A stretch of DNA of 18,763 nucleotides from Pleurotus ostreatus/Saccharomyces cerevisiae fusant (lineage: Eukaryota; Opisthokonta), in assembly GCA_024196135.1 (NCBI GenBank), contig JAMQCK010000631.1:1-18763 (forward strand), read 5' to 3'. This document shows, piece by piece, positions 1 through 8,993 of this stretch (within the stretch, counting starts at the first letter, position 1; every line of letters begins with the position of its first letter). The notes beneath the pieces are model-generated. The model was given only the letters and a program-made list of their open reading frames with translations. It was not told the origin of the DNA and ran no database searches. A program made the position numbers and the translations under genes.

Positions 1-309
1 TTCACGACCAGGGTCTCGCCGGCTTCGCGATGTGGGAGGCTGGCGGCGACAAGGATGATCAGCTGCTCGACGCTATCAGTGAGTTTCCCTTTCTTTCCTG
101 TGTTTCTTTTCTATTCATGATAATAAATCTGACCTTACCTCGCAGCCTCCGCCGCCAAGAACGGCAACTCGACCATCAACACGGACGACGGCACGCCCAA
201 GGCTGCTAGCGGCGCCGCTAGCACCAGTGACTCCAATAGCGCCTCGAGGTTGTCGTTGTCGCCTGCGCTCTCGCTCGCGGGCTTGTTGGCATTGGTGACC
301 GTGGCCTAA
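1..309 (+). CDS. GH18 chitinase, C-terminal end (5' partial), GPI-anchored
   Basis: The 3' end of a gene that begins outside the window. The reading frame starts at base 3. Exon to 78, intron 79-145 (67 bp, GTGAGT...CGCAG), final exon 146-309, stop TAA at 307-309; 79 residues are visible. The first exon encodes GLAGFAMWEAGGDKDD, the last strand of a GH18 TIM barrel; in that family the Trp of this segment lines the -1 sugar subsite. After the barrel comes a Ser/Thr/Ala-rich linker of about 35 residues and then a hydrophobic tail (SLSPALSLAGLLALVTVA) ending at the stop, the usual form of a GPI-attachment signal, with a likely omega site in the small residues just before it. I infer a cell-wall or plasma-membrane chitinase used in wall remodelling. 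The catalytic DxxDxDxE motif lies upstream and cannot be checked. The GH18 call rests on one barrel strand. Confidence 0.72.
204..223. repeat. 20-bp perfect palindrome inside chitinase tail
   Basis: The arms TGCTAGCGGC and GCCGCTAGCA are exact reverse complements with no spacer. It lies in the coding part of the Ser/Ala-rich linker and encodes Ala-Ser-Gly-Ala-Ala-Ser, so it may simply reflect repeated Ala/Ser codons (GCT AGC GGC GCC GCT AGC). Confidence 0.85.
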
Positions 310-776
310 AAGCTCGCTAAATCCAGTACGATCTGGCGCGCATGTCCATGCTCTGAATCTAGGGGACTATGGGGTCCTTTGCTACTCATATAATCACTCG
401 CTTACGGATGGGTCCTGTACTATAATAGATCGTCGCCACTGACCAACAATAATGGGTAGCATCTGCTGCTGGAAGTTCAGTCTACTCAAGTGGGACCAGC
501 ATGAGTGATGGCTTTCCGAAATCTTGTGAAGATAGGCCCGGTCCGTATAGCACAAAGCCTTCCTTTTATGGCTATGTCTCCGGGATGAATGTGACGTGAC
601 ATTTGTCATTTGTGAGATCACGGTCACCTGCTCCTGTCTCGGACCATGAACTGAGTCCGACACCGTTAACTTGAGCAACATTCCTTATTTCCTCCCCTCG
701 AATTCGCGGCACCTTGTTCTCCTCAGTCTTTCGAAGAAAGGTCCTGAGCCCTTCGAGAGGTCTCCGGGCCCCAAAG
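310..776. other. Intergenic: chitinase 3' UTR and SLX1 promoter
   Basis: 467 bp between the chitinase stop and the SLX1 start, both genes on the plus strand. I see no gene. The short open frames on either strand (for example 394-681 on the minus strand) lack family resemblance and plausible splice context. The SLX1 promoter should be here, but no clear TATA box was found. Confidence 0.6.
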
Positions 777-3006
777 ATGGTCGGACGGAGGCCCCGAGCG
801 GCGCGGAATGCCACTCAGCCATTGACAAGCCGGTCCTCCCTCGTCGCGCACACATATCCTTCTTTCTATGCTTGTTACTTGCTTAAGTCGATACAAAAAC
901 CCACCTCTAAAGCGTGAGTATCGACGCTATGTTCTGAATTACCTTGGCTGAAGAGCGTTGCAGCACATATATTGGAAGCACGCCAAATCCCCCGCGACGC
1001 ATAAGGTGAGGGACGACTCGTCCTTGACTGAAGTGCTCAAAGCTGAAAAATCGTTTCTCAGACAGCACAATGGCGAGTATCTCTGTAAATGTCGGTCATG
1101 GTTGCTGAACAGATAACGCAGGCGAGATCACCCAGGGCGCGTGGAAGACAAAACGCGGGCGACCTTGGATTATGCAGCTCATCGTGCACGGATTCCCCTC
1201 CAAGCTGGTAGGTTCAGGAAGCTCCTCTTTCCGTCTACACCGACTGAATCGCCTGAAGGCAGCTCTTCAATTCGAATGGGCATGGCAGCACCCCCACCTC
1301 TCCCGGCATCTCAAGGACGGCAGCGGTCAGCCTCTCGCGGCTCACAGGAACAAAGGCATAAAAAATAACATACAGTGCGCTTCTCCCTCTAGCTTTGATT
1401 TTTCCTCAGTGATGTCTCACTGACGGACTCACGCTCCCCAGAACCCTCCTCATGATGATCACGAGCCACCCATATAATCTCTGGCCCCTGCACGTCAAGC
1501 TTTTCACCGCCGAGGCCGAGAAGTTCTGGGGGATGCTCGCGAAGGCGCCGGCGTATCGCGTACTACCGCGCGGTCTGACCGCTTCCGTCGAGCTCGAGGG
1601 CGTCGATGGACAGTCGGGTAGCCGTGGTTCGGGGCGGACGGGGCCGGTCGATGTGGCGGATAGTAAGGAATTTCTCATGTGCAGTTTCGGGATATCGCTC
1701 ACGCTCGTTACCCCTAGCTCACTTTACGTCGCAATATCTGGCGAAGAGCACTGCCGTCGCTGCCTCCTCGACGAAGCCGGCCTGCTCCGTTTGTGGCGAC
1801 ACAATTAATGAGTACACCTCTGTAAGTCGCTTCCCTGTGATGAAGTCTCTGGCCTCTCATAAGATCATTTCTGCTCACCTCGAATTCTGTCAGGACCCCC
1901 TCACCACCACGCTATGCCCCACCACAGGCTGTATGTCCACCGCGCACCTCATGTGTCTCTCACAAGACTGGCTCGCCGCCGAACTTGATAATCAGGGTCT
2001 TATACCTCGCGGCGGGCACTGCCGCGACTGCAAGTCCTACGTCCTCTACGGCGATATTATCCGCGGGAGTTATCGAAGGGCGGCGGGGAAAGCGGTGGTT
2101 TGGGAGGATGATGATGAGGATGGGAATGGGGGAGAGGAAGAGGAGGTGCAGGAGGATATCAGCGAGGAGGACGGAGACCTTCCTGTCGCAGGGCCTTCGC
2201 GCGCGGCACGGGGTGGTTCGTCTTCGCGAGGGAAGCGCACGCCATCTCCCCGCAAGAAAACAGTAATTCGAGGGAAGACCGCGACCGCGAGAGGCAAACG
2301 CGCAGGAAAGATCGTCGTGGTCGAGAACGACTCGAGCGAGGGAGAGGCCTTCGATTTCGACGTTAGCGGGAGCTCGGATGAAGAAGGTGGCTCAGTAGCA
2401 GCCAAATCGAAGCCCGTACCCACACCCGCATTTCGCACCGCCGGCAAGGCGAAGGCGACTATCGCTAGCAAGGCGAAACCCACCATGCCCTCGCGCCCTC
2501 GCGGTCGACCCAGGAAAGTCGTTGGCGGTCGACCTCGAAAGGACGCCGCCGACACGAGCGAGGGGGAAGGGTTCGACTTCGACGTCAGCGGGAGCTCGGA
2601 TGAGGAGGTCGAGGCGCCTTTGCGGACGACGACAAAGCCCATCTCCCGCGCTCCGAGCAAGCCCATTTCGCGGGTGAAGCCAATCTCGCGCGCGACAACT
2701 TCACGGCCGGTCAACGAACTACCACTAGTTCCACAGAAGCGTCCGCGCGGCCGGCCTATAAAGGATGCGAACGCGCGGGGCTTGCACGCAGACTCGAGTG
2801 GGGAGGCTTTCGACCTCGATGGGATTAGGGGGAGCTCGGAGGAAGAAGAAGATCGTCCGCAGAGGCAGCAGGATATGCAGGGGCAGCTGAATGGCTCAGC
2901 ACTCACCAGTCCCACAAGGCAGATCGCTCGCGCTCTGGGTGCGCTGACGATGGACTCGCCTAAGAGGCAAAAGCCGACTGCGAAGTATATCGAGATTTCG
3001 GATTAG
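777..3006 (+). CDS. SLX1: SLX1, structure-specific endonuclease catalytic subunit
   Basis: Eight exons: 777-913, 964-1005, 1062-1072, 1122-1207, 1259-1374, 1442-1662, 1718-1821, 1894-3006; 609 residues. The ATG at 777 is the first in frame and has A at -3 and G at +4. GIY-YIG nuclease domain at about residues 28-104: FYACYLL, TYIGS (47-51), RRIRQHNG with the catalytic Arg at 57 or 58, and AALQFEWAW with the metal-binding Glu98. Then a C4HC3 RING-like finger: C227, C230, C247, C252, H257, C260, C282, C285. In this family SLX1 cuts branched DNA (5' flaps, Holliday junctions) in the nucleus, and the RING binds SLX4. Residues 302-609 form an unusually long disordered tail with repeated basic/acidic blocks, roughly doubling the yeast length. 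Odd features: an 11-nt exon 3 followed by a GC-AG intron (1073-1121); intron 4 ends in AAG; intron 7 (1822-1893) is stop-free and in frame. Confidence 0.94.
2311..2925 (+). repeat. Repeated basic/acidic modules in SLX1 tail
   Basis: Within SLX1 exon 8 the same unit occurs three times: a Ser/Glu-rich lead, F-D-(F/L)-D, then a G-S-S-(D/E)-E-E run. The FDFD/FDLD cores are at residues 392-395, 466-469 and 545-548. Basic AT-hook-like stretches precede the second and third units: RPRGRPRK at 440-447, GGRPRK at 450-455 and KRPRGRPIK at 521-529. K-P-I-S-R occurs three times between residues 487 and 505. [12 protein letters not shown] (379-390) and the C-terminal YIEISD look like SUMO-interaction motifs: a hydrophobic core followed by acidic or Ser residues. 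The repeats are seen directly; DNA or SUMO binding is inferred. Confidence 0.75.
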
Positions 3007-3283
3007 ACGAAGTTATGTCCACCCCTCTGTGTAATACGCAGTAACCTGTCCATCGGATCTACCTTGTTATAGGATAAATCATTGTATTACAGTTGGGTTT
3101 GCCACGTGCTAGGCTATGCTAATCGTGGGTAAAATGCAATAACATGAGGTTGACGGAGCCCATGCCGCTGCCTCATGTCCGGGAGCGGGAGCATCGATGG
3201 AACGCAAACGCTAGGCGTTGCGTTCGACCCTCACCCGAGCAAGGAAGACATATTAGCGAGCACTCGAGGCCAGCAAGCCCGAA

Positions 3284-4829
3284 ATGCTGAGACACCGTGG
3301 CACAGACAGCGGTAAGCGCCCACGCCGCGATAAATCGAACCGTTACTGATCACACTGATCGCAATACGAGCAGAACTCGGCGCGCTCTACCTAGTGCCCA
3401 ACAGGGAGGGCACGGGCAAGACGCTTGTGCGGCGCCCAAACCCGCCGCCGACGTCGCCGCCGCTGGACGACGACTTCGACGCGATGACGCAGGCGGGGAC
3501 GACGACGCGCGGCGCGCAGACGGAGTGGGGCACGCACCTGCGCGAGAGCCGGGCATTCACGGCGACGCCGCTGGGGAGCGACTTCGACGCGTGCACGTAC
3601 ACGGCCGCGCCGGGCGAGACGCGCTCGGAGTGGCAGATGGGCGTGGGGCAGGCGAATGCGACGCGGGGGTCCACGCAGACTAGCAGTCCGAGGAAGGGCC
3701 CCGGGTCGTCGAGTACGCGGGTTCTGGCGGGCGAGGGGCGGCAGACGCCGTCGCGAGCGGGGTCGGTTGCGCGTCACGCCACTGGGCGCAGTGGCAGCGA
3801 GTGGGGCCAGTCGCAGGACGGTTGGCCCCAAGGGCCTCCGCGCGGCGCGGTGGTTCGGCGAAGCCCGACCACCACAAGCCGCGCGAGCAGCAAGCGTCTC
3901 CCTAACCCTCCTTCGGAGCGCGATTGGCCGCCTCCCGTGCGCCGTGAGACTGAGATCATCCAGGGGAACACCGGGTTCTCGATGGTCCGGCGGCGCGTGC
4001 TAGAGGATAGCCCGCAGAAAACGGTGACTATTTCGACGTGGCGGGAGCAGGTGGCAGAAGAGGCGGCGCAAGCGACTGAGCCCGAGCCGGAGATGAGCGT
4101 CTACTTCGTTGGCGCAGACGACTATCCGGAGTCTGTCGCGCCGGTGCCGGGGAGTACGCGTGTTATCGAGGAGGTGCGCGGGCTGGGGATGGACAGTAGC
4201 GCAAGAAGTGCTTCACCGCCGGTAAATTTGGACTATTTTTCTCTGGTGAATATATGATTGAAGCGACCTGAATTAGATGTTACCACAGGGAACTACGCCT
4301 CCTAGGAAGGCATCGTACGGCTCTAGGGCAGACAGTCGAAGGACCGGCACTTCGTCCTCGCCGCGGTCGCTTCCTAGCCCGCCACCACGAACTTCGACGC
4401 CGAATGGCGTGAATAGCCCTACCGCACAGCTGAGTAAGTTCACTACTCGGTTGATATTGGTCACACCGTCTAACAGAACCTGCAGACCGACGATACACGC
4501 ATAGTCGCAGAGGATCTAGCCCCAATCGGCGCATTTTGTCTTCTCTGTTCCATCCCACGCAGTCGGGAGCAACGATTAGCTCCATAAAGACTCCAGAAGG
4601 AGCATTTGATCGCGTCCTTGACTCTTGCGAGCCATCTCTACTGCATATCGCGCCTGTCTTGGAGAGTCTAGGCATGACGAGCGAGGAGCACCTCCGGGCG
4701 GTCGCGCGCCTATCCGAGGATACAAGGGACAAGGAGATCAGGGAGGAGGCGCTGAGGATGGGCGTTACTATCGTTGAATGGGCTATTCTGATCGACAAGC
4801 TGCAGACCTTGTTTGCGCCACAGCCCTAA
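3284..4829 (+). CDS. Uncharacterised protein, disordered with helical C-terminal domain
   Basis: I do not recognise a named family. Proposed exons: 3284-3311, 3374-4221, 4289-4433, 4477-4829; 457 residues. The ATG at 3284 has A at -3 and opens a 28-nt exon that joins to a peptide reading ELGALYLVP. Exon 3 could instead start at 4277 (acceptor TTAG); both choices keep the frame, and I prefer CCACAG at 4288 because the likely branch CTGAAT is too close to 4276. Residues 39-61 and 75-96 are imperfect repeats sharing P-L-x-x-D-F-D-A and T-R...(T/S)-E-W. The middle is Pro/Ser/Arg-rich and probably disordered. Residues about 384-452 (FDRVLDSCEPSLLHIAPVLE onward) are dense in helix formers and look like a compact SAM- or Death-like bundle. 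A role in protein-protein contact is inferred only. It lies between SLX1 and HOS3 in the same direction, with its own promoter space. Confidence 0.75.
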
Positions 4830-5144
4830 CTTATTGACCAGCCCTTTTTACGACCACCCAACGTATATATGACGGATCGCAGTATCTATATAGGACAGTA
4901 CCATACTCGTTAGAGACTCATCTTAGCTATGGGCAAGTAGCAGGGCTACGCAATAGACTCATGAGGCTGGACAAAGCCAAGACCGGTCGACGCGAGGAAG
5001 CCTGCCCTCAAGCTGATTTCCCACGTGAGCGTCGCGTCGCTGTGGCGTCGATCAATCTCAAGTTGAAGTTCAACTTGTCCCGATTCCTTGCTAGCGTCTA
5101 CTTTTCGCCACCTCCTGCTCCACCGACCTGCGTCTACACTCACG
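4830..5144 (+). promoter_or_regulatory. HOS3 upstream region: TATA-like, E-box and palindrome
   Basis: 315 bp between the stop of the uncharacterised gene and the HOS3 start. It contains TATATATG near 4864 and CTATATAGG near 4886, one CACGTG E-box (5022-5027), and an inverted repeat at 5059-5077 with 9-bp perfect arms (CAAGTTGAA and TTCAACTTG) around a single G, ending 67 bp before the ATG. A pyrimidine-rich stretch precedes the start codon, as expected near a fungal transcription start. Regulatory function is inferred from position and symmetry. Confidence 0.5.
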
Positions 5145-7289
5145 ATGAGCTCTCCTCACTCCGGAGGCCAACACACCTTCTATGTGCAGAACAAATGCTT
5201 CGACCACAGATATATACGCTCAACGGACCTTTCTGCCATAGTAGAAAGGCCTGAGCGCCTGCGAGCCGTTCTCATCGGTCTCTCAGCTGCGAATTCACGA
5301 CTGGGCGAGTTCGCTGCGTCTACTAGTGCAGCCGAAGTCAAGCGCGAATCAACGCCCTCCGACGATCTTGCGGACGCCTTGTCCCGCCTCGACATCGGTC
5401 CTAACAAAGACGCTGGAAAGGGCGACTCGGACCGAGCCTGGAGTGTTCGGCATACGGAAGCAGCTGTGAAGATTCTCGATAATCCTGCTGTCAAGTTTGT
5501 TCATGGCGATATCGACGGAGATGTGTACCTCGAGAACTTGAGCAAATGGGCGAAGGAGAGCACGGAGAAGATTCAACAGGGAGGATCGGAGATTCCCGAG
5601 GGGTATGCCCAAGGTGACCTATATTGTAAGTCCAACTCGTATACCATCAATGTATGGTTCAACGATGCTCATTCGCGCAGTGTGTCCAGAATCCATCGAT
5701 GCGATGCAGGGAGCAATGGGCACGGTGTGCGAAGCAGTAGACGACGTTATCGCTAGGCGAACCCGTCGCGCCTTCGCCGCAATAAGGCCACCTGGTCATC
5801 ATTGTGGGGAGGACACGCCCTCAGGATTCTGCTTCGTGAATAACGTTGTGGTGGGCGCTGCGCATGGTATGGTGGCTTTCTTGAAACCCTTTTCGTGCAT
5901 TATTGACGCTTTATGCAGCCCATCTCACGCACGAGATTCGTCGCGTGGTCGTCTTCGACATAGACCTACATCATGGTGAGCGGTATTGCCATCATGGCAT
6001 TTTTACCAAGTGCTCACAGACGCGCGAAGGGAACGGAACCCAGTCTCTCATATGGCAAATAAACGAAGAGACATATCGTCAAACGCTAGAAAGCGAGGCT
6101 GGCGCACCCGACGTCAAGCCCGGACCGCAAATGTACTACTCATCACTGCACGACATCCTGTCCTACCCGTGCGAGGTGCGTTGCCACAAATTTGCGCTCA
6201 GCTCGTATGACCGAGCTCGTGTACAGGATGGAAAGCCCGCACTTGTACAAGCCGCCTCCGTCTCCATACGCGGAGAGCACGGTCAGCACGTCGAGAACGT
6301 GCACCTGCAAACCTGGAAATCGCAAGAGGAGTTCGATGCCTTATACCAGTCTCAATATACCAAGATCATCCGTCGAGCGGAGGAGTTCCTCGACAAGACG
6401 GGAGGTCCGGGGAAGGATGTGCTCGTCTTCATCAGGTACGCAGAACAACGCCAGTAGCTGGCTTCACCGTCAGGAACAGGCGTTAATACACTATAGCTGC
6501 GGCTTCGATGCCTGCGAGCACGAGTACGAGTCGATGCAGCGCCATAAGCGCAACGTGCCGACTTCATTCTACTATCAATTCGCGCGCGACGCGTGCGCGT
6601 TCGCCGATCGCTACGCCGATGGGCGGCTCATCAGTGTGCTCGAAGGTACGCATATTGTGATCTGTGTCGATATTGACCGCTGACTGTAATCATCTCCTTT
6701 AGGCGGCTACGGAGATCGCGCTCTCATCAGTGGCTCTCTCGCGCACCTCTGCGGTCTTTCCGACCTACCAGGCGTTCGTCCTGAATGGTGGCAAGTCGAC
6801 AACCTCGTGAAGGTGCGTCTCCATATCCCCCTCACCGAATCCCTCGCTCACCCTCCCCCCCAGCTCGAAAAAGCCACCAAAAAGCGCCGCGGCGGGCGCG
6901 CCTCCCTTGCCACCCCCTCCGAACCCTGGCTCGACCGCGCCACGGCCCACTTCGACGCGCTCAAGGAGAGGATCCCGGCGCTCAGTGAGAAGGGGAGGAC
7001 GAGCAAGGCGCCGCTGCCGCCGCGGTCGATGCAGTTGAGGCAGAGGAAGAAGCCGGGGGAGCCGATGACCCCGCCAACCTCCAGACCCTCATCGGCCGCT
7101 GCGTCACCCGCGCCCGCTCGTAAGAATAAACAGCCGCAGCTGGCCGTGGAGTCGACGACGTCGGACTCGTCCTCGTTGACCGAGAGCAGCGAGGAGGAGA
7201 CGCAGAAGCCTGCTGTGACGGACGCATCCGCTGCAAAGAAGCTTCCGCGAGTAGTTCTGAAGCTTGGACCGAGGCCGCAGGAGGGGTAA
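5145..7289 (+). CDS. HOS3: HOS3-type class II histone deacetylase
   Basis: Eight exons: 5145-5625, 5681-5866, 5919-5975, 6030-6175, 6227-6435, 6497-6645, 6703-6812, 6864-7289; 587 residues. The ATG at 5145 is the only in-frame start and has A at -3. It is a zinc hydrolase that removes acetyl groups from lysines. Motifs in order: DLYLCPES (159-165), RPPGHHCGED with the His dyad H200/H201, VVVFDIDLHHGNGTQ with zinc ligands D238 and H240, ISCGFDACEHE with zinc ligand D364, and EGGYGDRAL with the catalytic-type Tyr412. YYSSLHDILSYPCE and the LEKATKKRRGG segment after the catalytic core point to the HOS3 branch rather than HDA1. The last ~100 residues are basic, then Ser/Glu-rich, probably disordered. 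Introns 4 (6176-6226) and 7 (6813-6863) are each 51 bp, stop-free and in frame; intron 3 uses an AAG acceptor. Yeast Hos3 is nuclear and bud-neck associated; the role here is untested. Confidence 0.93.
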
Positions 7290-7415
7290 CTTGATGAAGC
7301 CGCAAATCACACGTACATGATTTCTCCTTATTTCTTGTCTGTTACTCTTCTGTCCGCCTACTTGCCTTGCCTTCCTTGCTCTCGTAAAGTGAACGATAAT
7401 TACGATCACGATACC
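7290..7415. other. Short convergent intergenic spacer
   Basis: 126 bp separate the HOS3 stop (plus strand) from the dehydrogenase stop (minus strand). The two 3' UTRs must lie here or overlap. TTCTCCTTATTTCTTG and nearby T-rich stretches are possible 3'-end signals, but no clear polyadenylation hexamer was identified. Confidence 0.6.
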
Positions 7416-8993
7416 CTATGACTCCCGGATGACATCGATAACGACCTTGCCGAAGAACTTGCCGCTCTCCAAGCACTTGAATGCCTCCTTGGCTTCGTCG
7501 AACGTGAAGCGGCGGTCGACGACGGGTGTCAGGATGTTCTTGGAGGATTTTCCTGTAAGTGATTGTCAGCTAGATCTCGAAGCAGCGTGGCCTCGTTTGA
7601 GGACTGGAATAACTGAGGTCGTGAAACTACATACCTGCACGCAAGTACGCTTGCTCATGCGCACGGATCATCTGCTCGAAGAGCAAGCGCGGGCCGCAGA
7701 CGACGCCACGGACGTTGGCTTGCGTGTACAGAATGAGTTTCGCGATGTCAACATCGGGCTGGGCGTCGGAAGCTTTGGGCTTGTAGTCGTCGAGGTACTA
7801 GGCGAGTGGTGGCATCAGAAGGTTTGTGAGCGTCAGGAAAATGATCGTTTACCCCGATCACGGACACGCATCCGCCAGGCGCGGTGCAAGTAATGGCCTT
7901 GGGCAGCGTATTGCGCCCACCGATCTCGACGGTATGATCGACGCCGCGACCGTCAGTCAGCTCAAGGACGCGCTTTTCCCAGTCGGGGTTCGCCTAAGGA
8001 TGGATCTTTCGTTATTTATATGCCACCACATCGACGGGCAACCGGAAGCTCACCTTATAGTTGATGCAGTCCTCCGCGGGAACGCCCAACTGCTGCACCC
8101 GCGCCAACTTATCGTCGGACGAGCTGATGACGATGGGTCGCGCGCCTGCGAAGAGAGCAAGCTGTAGCGCGGCGATGGCGCAGCCGCCAGTGCCTAAAGC
8201 GAGTTCAATTGATTTCTCTAATGATTAGAAAGGATGAGCTACCTTCGATGAGTACGGCTTGCCCAGGTTGCACAGTGCGCTCAAAGCCGAAGAGGCAGTG
8301 GTACGACGTGAGTGCAGCCACTGGCAGAGTCGAAGCCTCGGCAAAGGACATAAAGTCTGGAATGCGCACGACACCGTCCTGGTGCAAAACAGCATACTCC
8401 GAAAGGACGCCATCAATCCCGCCACCCACTGAAGAAGGTGTGAGTGAACAAAGCCATGTTGACAGTAACACATTTATAGCTCACACGCCGTCTTCTGCAT
8501 GGCATTGCCGATCTCGCCATGGATCCAATTGTACGAAAGGTGGGATACGATGCGGTCGCCGGGACGAACCTTCGATTGATATGAGTGGGATTATTTTTGG
8601 GAGTAGATGGAAGACGCTGACCCTGTCGACCTTGGCGCCTACTTTCTCAACGACTCCTGCGCAGTCGGAGCACGGTACAAGCGGAGTCGGCGGCAGGTGA
8701 GGCGCGGGATACGTCCCGGACGCGACTGAGATGATGGTGAATATTCATCAGCTCGGTAATTTAGTCGACTAGAAGAGAGCGCTTACTTTGCAAATCCCGC
8801 GCATTCAGGCCAACTACATGTACACGAACAAGCTGAACGCAAGTTCGGTAAGACGATGATCATATACTCGGCCAAAGACACTCACGACATCCGTCTCGCC
8901 AAGGCTCTCTGGGAATTTCCGCGTCGTCTGAACCAGCCCGGAGGGGTCTTTCTCAAAGCCCTCTAGCACATACGTCTTGTATGTCCCCGTCAT
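7416..8993 (-). CDS. MDR-superfamily alcohol dehydrogenase / quinone oxidoreductase-like
   Basis: Nine exons, in transcript order: 8886-8993, 8787-8832, 8622-8725, 8485-8569, 8243-8428, 8054-8193, 7853-7993, 7635-7797, 7416-7552; 369 residues, stop at 7416-7418. N-terminal GroES-like half: VVGLNARDLQ (43-51), PLVPCSDCAGVVEKVG (66-81), PGDRIVSHLSYNW and GGGIDGVLSEYAVL. Rossmann half: LIEGTGGCAIAALQLAL, with the GTGGCA nucleotide-binding turn at 177-182, then ISSSDDKL, LELTDGRGVDHTVEIGG and the closing ESGKFFGKVVIDV. This order closely matches the MDR subfamily typified by the PLSDGAGEVV motif (MDR7-like). I infer an NAD(P)(H)-dependent oxidoreductase in the cytosol; the substrate cannot be told. 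Cys70 and Cys73 occupy the motif where relatives often have Ser/Gly, so zinc use is uncertain. Intron 3 has donor GTCAGC and acceptor AAG. Confidence 0.92.

Noticed and set aside
945..980. GCAGCACATATA, resembling U6 snRNA
   Set aside because: It falls at the SLX1 exon 2 acceptor and encodes the conserved TYIGS motif; the similarity to U6 does not extend further.
2070..2915. 281-residue minus-strand open frame opposite SLX1 exon 8
   Set aside because: It is a shadow of the repetitive, codon-biased SLX1 tail; the plus-strand frame continues a recognised protein.
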